Both the position numbers and the translations under genes were made by a program. A stretch of 8,738 bases of DNA from Hodarchaeum sp048939265 (lineage in GTDB: Archaea; Asgardarchaeota; Heimdallarchaeia; Hodarchaeales; Hodarchaeaceae). The notes beneath the pieces were generated by a model. It worked only from the letters and a program-made list of their open reading frames with translations. It was not told the origin of the DNA and made no database searches. The stretch is from NCBI GenBank assembly GCA_048939265.1, contig JBHLPQ010000157.1, forward strand, positions 1 through 8,738. Direction: 5' to 3'. Below, piece by piece: positions 1 to 7,800 of this stretch (the stretch's first letter is position 1; each line of letters begins with the position of its first letter).

Positions 1-18
1 CTTAATTTAATGAGATAA

Positions 19-1206
19 ATGAAACACCCTAAAAAATACGGTAAACACAATGGACAAAGTGTATTCATAGTAGCGTCTCCGCCCACTCTTGAACTTCCCG
101 CTACGGATAATGTATGGCAAGCTATGCGATGCATTTTTGAAACGGTGTTCCTACTCGTTCAACAAGATAGTAAATGGAATATTATCATGGCGAAGAACAA
201 TTCGACAAATTCTATTAGTAAAATAATGGGATTTTCGTCTTCTAAAAAGAAGCTAATGATGGAATTTCTAGCTATTAAGGCGCTACTGAAACTGAGGAAA
301 CATGTTGATGTAATATTGTTATATCAATGTACCTATAGTCCATTAATTTCGTTGCTTGCTAGATTGATGAGAAAAAAAGTAGTTGTTTTTCTAGGTGGAT
401 CTAGATGGGATGTTTTGAAAGCTAACATCTCATATGCCCCTTCTTCGAATTTTTATCATGTGATTCAGCAGTTGCTCTTTGATATATGTTTGAATCTTTT
501 AACATTAATTTTCTGCCACAAAATTATTCTTGTGTCATTTACAACCTTGCATGACCAAATTGTGTCTAAATTTAAGTATAAGACATCTCTAGCTCATAAT
601 ATGCCTTCTGAAGACATCTTTGACAAGTTCCCAGATTCAATTGATATTTCAAAAAGAGATCGTGTAGTCGGATATGTCGGCGCTGCAAGAATCATAAAAG
701 GCATTCACTTGTTAATGAGAGCTATACCATTAATTATGTCGAAGAGATCCGACATAAAGTTCTTAATCATAAGCGATTATACACATTGCGAGCCATCCAC
801 TCTTTTTGGTGAACTGAAAAAATCCTTGGAATGGCAGAACACCCAAGTCGTAAAACATGTTAAAAACAAAGACCTTGCAAAATACTTAAACAATATGAAA
901 TTGTTAGTCATTCCTTCACTTTCTGAGGGATTACCTGCTGTAGCCCTAGAGGCTATGGCTTGTAAGACTCCGGTGCTTGCAAGCCCTGTGGGTGATTTGC
1001 CAGCCATTATAAAGGATAAAGTGTCAGGTTATTTATTGTCAAATAACACTCCCGAGAGTATATCTAAGTCAATATTAAGGCTCATCGATAATGATGATGA
1101 ATTAGTTAATGTTTCCAACAATGCTTATAGCAATTTAAGAAGGAATTTCGATTTCCATAAGATGGTAGATATGTGGAAAAAGGTGTTGTTTGAGACTCCA
1201 AGATGA
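19..1206 (+). CDS. Glycosyltransferase family 4 (GT-B fold), surface-glycan type
   Basis: This 395-residue protein is probably a retaining glycosyltransferase that moves a sugar from a nucleotide-sugar donor onto a lipid-linked or glycan acceptor at the cytoplasmic face of the membrane. The C-terminal half shows the GT4 signature: a VGYVGAARIIKG segment (218-228 region) whose R224 and K227 match the usual donor-phosphate-binding Arg/Lys, and an EX7E motif in SEGLPAVALEA with E303 and E311, followed by a TPVLASPVGDLPAII stretch. The N-terminal Rossmann half is more divergent, with FLGGSRWD near 125-131. Length is normal for the family and there is no signal peptide. The ATG at 19 is the first possible in-frame start, because a TAA at 16-18 precedes it directly; only a weak GAGA-like ribosome site lies upstream. 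The stop overlaps the start of the next gene. Family assignment is firm; donor, acceptor and linkage cannot be read from the sequence. Confidence 0.93.
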   Translation: MKHPKKYGKHNGQSVFIVASPPTLELPATDNVWQAMRCIFETVFLLVQQDSKWNIIMAKNNSTNSISKIMGFSSSKKKLMMEFLAIKALLKLRKHVDVILLYQCTYSPLISLLARLMRKKVVVFLGGSRWDVLKANISYAPSSNFYHVIQQLLFDICLNLLTLIFCHKIILVSFTTLHDQIVSKFKYKTSLAHNMPSEDIFDKFPDSIDISKRDRVVGYVGAARIIKGIHLLMRAIPLIMSKRSDIKFLIISDYTHCEPSTLFGELKKSLEWQNTQVVKHVKNKDLAKYLNNMKLLVIPSLSEGLPAVALEAMACKTPVLASPVGDLPAIIKDKVSGYLLSNNTPESISKSILRLIDNDDELVNVSNNAYSNLRRNFDFHKMVDMWKKVLFETPR

Positions 1207-4200
1207 TGTCCAAAGTAGCCGTTGAGAAATTTTTTCACAGACTCTCAATACGAAATACATTCATCTTAATGCTAGCCTTGGTACTGAGTGTTCTGATTAT
1301 GGTTATACTCGATCTCTGGCTTTTTGAGTCGTCTGTAAAGTATTTTTCAATAATTTTTAGTTTAGCACTAGTTTTTTTATTATCATATTGTCTGGTTTGT
1401 GATCACACAGACGTATATATACGTGTACGGTTGCCATTCGCTTCTCCTCATAACCTAATTGACTACCTATTCTTGTCTCTTTCAATATTGTTGCTGCTTT
1501 TACAGCATATGAAGGCAATTTTGTATCAAATAACTCCGCTAACGTTACCTATCGGTATAATATTATGTAGCTTTCTCCCTGGATACTGGCTTCTTAGAGT
1601 CACGAATTTCCGTCAGCTTTCTTCATGGATGGAGTGGCTTTCCCTATCTTTCGTATTAAGCATACCATTGATCAGTTTAAGTTACACACTTATATTGAAG
1701 GTTGTTTCAGTTGAATGGAGACCGTTCGCACTCGCAGTTCTCTTCTCAATCTTCTCAATTTTGCTTCTAGTGATGCAAAGAATAAAAAAGGTAAAAACTT
1801 CACATACGGGTAAACTCTATCTTCCTAAATTGGTTCTTCTGCTGATAGTGGTTGCCTTTTTTGTATATGTTATTGAATCCTTATACTTGGGACCTTATTT
1901 AGTTCCTGACTTAGATATTAATCGCCATTTTGCAACATCGATGCGATTGAATCTGGATACCCGAATGTACCGCGGAACCGAATTGTGGTTTCACATTCCT
2001 TCTTCAGCCATTCAAGTCTTATCAACTCTGCCCATAGATATTTTTCAAGTTTTCACGGCATTCTTGGCATTAATCTTAATAGCATCTTTCTATGTAATGG
2101 CAAATGCATATCTTCACGATCTAGATAAGCGGCTATCAATATTTGCGACAGTCTTTTATGTTTTTTTCTCTGGCTTCGGTTGGATCTATTTCTTAAATAG
2201 TAAATTAATGCTACAAGATATCTCCTACCATTTCAGCCTATTGTCTGGATCAGGAGCTATAACATTACACGACACGGGTACTGGTCCAGGTATTTTGTGG
2301 TTTTGGTATAGACCATGGACAATAGGCTTCATCACTTTTTTCCTGCTGATATACCTGTTGAAGCGAGACTCTCTCTCTAAGCGTACTTTTTTCCTCTTGT
2401 CAGCTATGATGACAATCACATTGGTTATGACTCACTTACCTGAGTTTGTGCTTTTCGTCATTTTTCTAGGGTGCTTGGCTGCATTCATTCCAAATATACG
2501 GTTGCGTATGCAGGATATGATACAATCCAATCTTTTTGCGATACCATTTTCGATCCTCATATCATCACTTTATAATGTTATATTAGGTGCAGAAATGGTT
2601 TTGTCGTTTTGGATGATGATTGCCTTAGGTGGGATTCTTGTGTTTTCTTACATTCTCTTGCTTTTCAAACGTAGGCCGAAATACAACATTGATAAATATA
2701 TCAAAAATCTAGTGCCGATCATGACCGCCGTCTATTTAGGATTACTGCTGTATTGGGTGGTCAATATTGACAAGATACCGATTCATTTGTTCTACGGATC
2801 TGGTGTGATTCCTTGGATTTATTATCCTGTATTGCTTGGAATCTCAGGACTTCTTTCGATTATGAGCATTTCAATCATCATGAAACGCTTCAAAAATCAT
2901 TTCATTGTCATATTTCCCCTTATGGCCATTGCTGCCATCGCTTTTGGCAGATTACTTTCATTCATTAATGTAAACTTCATGGCCCTTGAATACCTAGAGA
3001 GCCGAATACTCCCGATGGTATCTATTGCATGCTCGATATTGGCATCCATAACAATCTTAGAAACTGTTAAAAAATTTAGGCGCCTAAAAAAGAAGGTCGT
3101 CGTGTTATTTCTAACTTTGCTGGTTCTAGGAGGTATAAGTTCTACTTTTCTTGCACTAGAATACTCTGACTTCTATTATACCAGGATTTCGCTCACCGAT
3201 GAAGAGAAGAGTTCGATCAATTATCTCAATAAACTCGATCCGTGGTCATCTACCCTTTCAATAACATCAAGGTCGCGGGCTATTACGGAATTCGCTCCCA
3301 ATCTCTGGCAAATAAGAGATATTTATGCGCGCCCTCTATGGCAAGCAAAAGGTCCAGAGTATCCAACATCCATTCTCTTTTCCATAAACGGATCATCCTC
3401 AATATATGTTCATGAGAACGACCAGTTATTGATGTCTAAAGATTATAGTGATGGATACATAGCACAACACATCTTGCCACTTGCACCAATAGGTTACAAT
3501 TCTTCAAAAATTAAGATATTCCAACTTCCACGCATGTCCCCTCCTACTTTTGCAAGCGATGTCGTTTTGGTTTTGCCATTAGAAGAAAACAATAATGACT
3601 TCTTGTACGCAATAGATATTTTATCCCAAAGTTACTTCAACTACACAATTGCGGATATCTTTGATTTGAATACGATTTCTAAAGCTCGAGTAATTATCGT
3701 TCCGACTGAGGATCTGGCTTTAAAAACAATCGGTGATAAAAAAAGGTTTAATCTAGCATTTGAGGACTTGATAGTTATGAACCTTGAGGGTTATGGAAAC
3801 CTTACTGAACAGGTTCCTCACTCCTACGTAAATGCTTCCTATGTAGAAGGACTTGGCGGAAAAGTGCTTTTTCCGTTTAATATAAATGTGTCCTCCATAC
3901 AGAATACCGAATCAGCCCTAGCATATTACGAACCTGGCCATGAACCATTTTTTATTCTTAACAAAAGAGACGGTTTTAATATTTACTATCTGAACATCCA
4001 TCCTCTGATCCAAGGAATAAAATCGACTTCCAACAAGACCCGAGAATTATTCGCTCTTTTAGGCACAATCATCAGAGCATCAATGTTGAATTTGCCTCAA
4101 TATAATTTCCAAAGAGTAATTAACCCCTATTCCATTATAAACAATCTTATTGCCTTCAAGGAAGTAAGCCTTGTAGGTCAGGTGATTGTGAATTCTTCCT

Positions 4201-4805
4201 CAATGATCTTCTCAAATTTTGGCGATGCAGAGTCTATAATAACCGTTGATGGCCTAACTTCAGAGGTCCGCGATATCCAAAGACTCGTACTCTTAGGTGC
4301 TGAAGAAATCAAAATAATTTCAGAAAATCTGACAACGAGAGATAGACATGGCTACTACGTTGGGTTATCGTTTAAACAACCAGACATAAACGTTACAGGG
4401 AATGATCTGACCGCGTTTGTGTTTAAAAATGACGGTAATATTGAAGTTTTTCGGGGAAAAGCAATTCAATTTCTTACAAATTCCCTTTATGCACTTGTAA
4501 GACAGCCGACCATAACGGTCAACGGAAATGTTGCCTTCAATAGCTTCTATGGATATGGAGAGTTAGCAAACACTTTACAAACTCTTGGACAAGATCTACA
4601 AATAATTGGTAAAGTAAGCTTCACCTGGCAGTATTGCGATGTATTCTTCATCGGTAAGGATTTTAAGTTTGATGGCATTTTTTCGAGACTTCCTCCAGTT
4701 TATGCATATGACGAGGTCATGAGTCTTATCAATTCTTCACCGTACATTCTGTTAATTCTAGGATTTTTGGCATTCACGTTTTTCTATTTTAGAAGGAAGA
4801 ACTAA
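1203..4805 (+). CDS. Giant polytopic membrane protein, putative GT-C-like glycosyltransferase with large outside domain (paralogue 1)
   Basis: This 1200-residue protein has roughly 18 hydrophobic segments in residues 18-650, an extracytoplasmic region of about 520 residues, and a final membrane anchor (1180-1196) ending in the basic tail RRKN. Visible landmarks are LPGY (125-128), PDLDINRHF in an early outside loop (D236, D238, H242), AYLHDLDKR (302-310), SGFGW (323-327), WYRPWTI (368-374), HLPE (411-414) and ESRILP (599-604). An acidic loop motif followed by a late R-x-LP motif is typical of GT-C membrane glycosyltransferases that use lipid-phosphate sugars, so that role is inferred, not proven. 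The outside part contains a possible flavodoxin/GATase-like segment (about 786-870) with no visible catalytic cysteine, then beta-rich sequence; it carries 11 N-X-S/T sequons. ATG 1203 overlaps the upstream stop (ATGA); a second ATG at 1206 is an equally possible start. AGGTG at 1181-1185 is rather far upstream. It could instead be a flippase or polymerase-like surface-glycan protein. Confidence 0.85.
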   Translation: MMSKVAVEKFFHRLSIRNTFILMLALVLSVLIMVILDLWLFESSVKYFSIIFSLALVFLLSYCLVCDHTDVYIRVRLPFASPHNLIDYLFLSLSILLLLLQHMKAILYQITPLTLPIGIILCSFLPGYWLLRVTNFRQLSSWMEWLSLSFVLSIPLISLSYTLILKVVSVEWRPFALAVLFSIFSILLLVMQRIKKVKTSHTGKLYLPKLVLLLIVVAFFVYVIESLYLGPYLVPDLDINRHFATSMRLNLDTRMYRGTELWFHIPSSAIQVLSTLPIDIFQVFTAFLALILIASFYVMANAYLHDLDKRLSIFATVFYVFFSGFGWIYFLNSKLMLQDISYHFSLLSGSGAITLHDTGTGPGILWFWYRPWTIGFITFFLLIYLLKRDSLSKRTFFLLSAMMTITLVMTHLPEFVLFVIFLGCLAAFIPNIRLRMQDMIQSNLFAIPFSILISSLYNVILGAEMVLSFWMMIALGGILVFSYILLLFKRRPKYNIDKYIKNLVPIMTAVYLGLLLYWVVNIDKIPIHLFYGSGVIPWIYYPVLLGISGLLSIMSISIIMKRFKNHFIVIFPLMAIAAIAFGRLLSFINVNFMALEYLESRILPMVSIACSILASITILETVKKFRRLKKKVVVLFLTLLVLGGISSTFLALEYSDFYYTRISLTDEEKSSINYLNKLDPWSSTLSITSRSRAITEFAPNLWQIRDIYARPLWQAKGPEYPTSILFSINGSSSIYVHENDQLLMSKDYSDGYIAQHILPLAPIGYNSSKIKIFQLPRMSPPTFASDVVLVLPLEENNNDFLYAIDILSQSYFNYTIADIFDLNTISKARVIIVPTEDLALKTIGDKKRFNLAFEDLIVMNLEGYGNLTEQVPHSYVNASYVEGLGGKVLFPFNINVSSIQNTESALAYYEPGHEPFFILNKRDGFNIYYLNIHPLIQGIKSTSNKTRELFALLGTIIRASMLNLPQYNFQRVINPYSIINNLIAFKEVSLVGQVIVNSSSMIFSNFGDAESIITVDGLTSEVRDIQRLVLLGAEEIKIISENLTTRDRHGYYVGLSFKQPDINVTGNDLTAFVFKNDGNIEVFRGKAIQFLTNSLYALVRQPTITVNGNVAFNSFYGYGELANTLQTLGQDLQIIGKVSFTWQYCDVFFIGKDFKFDGIFSRLPPVYAYDEVMSLINSSPYILLILGFLAFTFFYFRRKN

Positions 4806-4807
4806 AT

Positions 4808-4813
4808 AGGTAG
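4808..4813 (+). promoter_or_regulatory. Probable ribosome binding site of the third gene
   Basis: AGGTAG lies in the 13-base gap after the TAA of the second gene, 5 bases before the ATG at 4819 (8 bases counted from the AGG). It partly matches the complement of the conserved 16S rRNA 3' end. It supports 4819 as the start and suggests reinitiation or coupled translation with the gene upstream. The match is imperfect. Confidence 0.4.
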
Positions 4814-4818
4814 ATGTT

Positions 4819-7800
4819 ATGAAGAAACCCTCCTTATTTCTAATGATCTCGCTCTCTCTTACTTTTTTTTTAACTTTATGGTTGCTTGAATCCCCATTAA
4901 AATATGGGCTATTCATCTTTGAAGCCGCTTTGATCCTGATATTATATTACTCCCCAGCCCTAAGCTCAACAATAATAAGGTCCAAGATTGTGAATAACAT
5001 AACTTCAAAAGTTGACTGTTTCTTTTCAATCACCTCAATTATATTACTTATACACGTATTATTTCATTCGGATAACACTATTAGTTTTATATGTGCCATA
5101 ATTGTCTCTCTTTGGCTACCTGGATATGTTCTCTTAAGGTTATTGGGATTTACTTACCACAGTACATGGTTTGAGTGGCCCGTACTAGCATTCGCTATCA
5201 GTGTAGGGGTAACACCGCTGTTAGTTAATCTATCACAACTGTTTAGTACAGATCGCCCCTTCTTAATATCTCTAATATATGCAGGCGTATCCTTGACTCC
5301 TATGGTAAAAAATTTAATTTCAAACTGTAACGAAAAAGTACGATCATCTGAAGACAGACGATTCATCAAGTGTAATCTTTTCGACGTTATAATTCTCTTA
5401 TGGATTGCACTTTTTTTCATATTTATAATTTCAAGTTTTTATCCTCAAATGGCAAATATCGTAGGATTGGATATAACTGCCCACTTTTCATCTTCCAGAT
5501 TGCTGCTGTTGGCTCCAGAGGTTTATCACTCAAGTTATCCTTGGTACCACTCTTTACTCGCAACTGTCTATGAACTTTCGAACCCAATAATGGAAGTCTT
5601 TCAAACAGGTTTGGCCTACTTAGGCCTAGTAAGTGTCTTCGCTTTTTACATTATGGCCAAAGCTTACTTGACAGATGTTGATAAGCGCGCTCCCGTGCTT
5701 GCTGCAGTCTTTTTTTTCGTGTTTTCAGGGTTTGGATGGCTTGACTTTTTAGGAAGAAAGTTGATCCCACTGGGTCTAAGTAATCAAGTTAAAATGCTTG
5801 ACGCATCGAATAGTGTGTCCCTTGGGGATATAGGTCATGGACCTGGTCCTTGGGTTTGGCTTTGGTTCAGACCTATGACTATTGCTTTCATGATAGTTTG
5901 TCTATTGATCTATCTTATAAATCGAAAAGATCTGTCTAAACGCTTGTTTATACCTATTTTTTCCATTCTAATGGTTACATTGAGTTTTGTTCATCTTCCA
6001 GAGGTTCTGATGTTCTCCACTTTTCTTTTAGTTCTTACCCTTTTCATTCCCAAAACAGTTGGTCTACGTTTGAAAGATGCTTCTCTTTCCATTTTGATCG
6101 CAAACATAATTATTCTATTGATACTACCGACCATCTTTGGAGGGATGGTTGAATACCCGTCTATCTATGTGCTATTAATTCTACTTTGCACACCAATTAT
6201 ATCCGTTATCATAATTTACCGACCTCCTAAGAGGCTGATGTTTAACTTATCAAGCGACAAAATAACTAGGTTTGTTAGAGTTCTTGCAGGTATAGTAGTT
6301 TTGGGTTTTCTAGTGAGTATTTTATCCTGGCTTTCATTACCTAATTTATTCTCGGACGTAAATCTTAATGAGATATTACTTACTCCAACACTTCTGTACC
6401 CTATGCTCTTAGGAGTAGTTGGTTTATTCGCAGTAATTAGTATTCCAATATTAACAAGGAACTATGGAAAGAAACCAATAATTATTTTCATCCTCCTATT
6501 CTTATTTACATTTGGGTTTGGTAAGATTTTATCCTTTGTGAACGCACAATTTATGGATATACGATACTGGGAACAGCGGCTTTTACCATTTGTATTTGCG
6601 GCGGCATCAATTATAGCTTCAATATCCTTCGGCGGGCTAATGCAGCGACTCTTCAATCATAAGAAAAAGTTTCTAGTTGCCCCCATACTAGCTTTAATTG
6701 TTATAAGTGGTGTTATGTCAACGAATTTAACAATAGAATCTTGGAAGTTCCAAACGCAAAATCCCGATGATCTAATAGATTATTATTCGTTAGATGCCAC
6801 AGAATATTTATCCTCACCAAATAATAGGGATATAAATTCACCCATACTAACTATTTCTCCCTACACAAGAAATAGGGCGATGTACATACCAACACCTTAT
6901 TCTATACTAAATTACATGTATCCTATATGGGAATCACAACGCCCCGAAATTCCTCTACTATTACTTTACAACATGTATTATTCACCACCATACCTGTTCT
7001 TAGATCGTCAAGACCTTGATTATTTTGCTTCAAGCAATTATACGAATGGTTTTTTGGCTACTCATATGATTCACTCGCTCTCACAAGTATATAGAAATCC
7101 TGAAATCTCCGTATTGAGATTCCCAAATGGTGTTCCCCCGTTATTAGATAGTAAAGTAGTGCTAATAACTCCTGATGAAAATTCGACAGATTATTTCTAT
7201 GCTTATGACATTCTTTCCCTTGGTGGCAACGATTACACAGTATCCTTGAGCTCAGATATTAAAACGATCCAGAGTGCAGAAACCATTATTATGGCTCGTG
7301 ACGATGAAGATTACGCAAAGTTACTAGAAAATCTGATTTTGTATACTAAGAATAATCAGGGAAATAAGAGGGTTGTCATTCTCAACCTAAACGGTAATGG
7401 TCCTTTATCTGAACTCTTTTTCAAGATCGAAAATAAAGGTGAAGATATAGAAGCTAACTATATAAACGGCTCAGTTTACAACCTGGATCTGCCAACTGAA
7501 GTTGACGTTGCTCCTTTAATTATGAGGGAAGGTGTTAGAATCTTAGCGTGGTACTCGAATGGAGAAAATGTGACGCCTTTTTCTGTTGAATTGGAAATGG
7601 ATACAATAAAATTAGTTTACATAAATCTATATCCACTAATAGAATCATATATACTGTTCAAAACAGATTCCAATATAACTCATGAAACAAACCTAATACT
7701 GAACCTCCCAATGGGCGAATTAGAAGACGGTAGAGTTAGAGACATCTCAATGAACGGAAACGATGGACTAGTTTATGACACAAAACAAATCCCCGTTCCA

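Noticed and set aside
1..18. Possible promoter or TATA element (AT-rich leader)
   Set aside because: Only 18 bases precede the first gene, too few to place a TATA box at a proper distance, and an upstream gene may run up to this point.
10..18. Micro-frame ATG AGA TAA just before the GT4 start
   Set aside because: It encodes only two residues and is most simply chance in AT-rich sequence.
777..1007. Minus-strand open frame of 76 codons
   Set aside because: It lies antisense to the conserved GT4 donor-binding region, and its translation shows no recognisable domain.
2225..2419. Minus-strand open frame of 64 codons
   Set aside because: It is antisense to the conserved W-Y-R-P region of the first membrane gene; basic, low-information translation typical of a shadow frame.
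1203..4805. Assignment of the upstream membrane protein as the oligosaccharyltransferase AglB/STT3
   Set aside because: I find no WWDYG motif after the membrane half, so a GT-C-like label is as far as the sequence allows.
5154..5420. Minus-strand open frame of 88 codons
   Set aside because: It is antisense to the membrane half of the third gene, where the plus frame aligns with its paralogue; no supporting motif.
6462..6656. Minus-strand open frame of 64 codons
   Set aside because: It overlaps the conserved E-x-R-x-L-P region of the third gene on the opposite strand and has no recognisable content.
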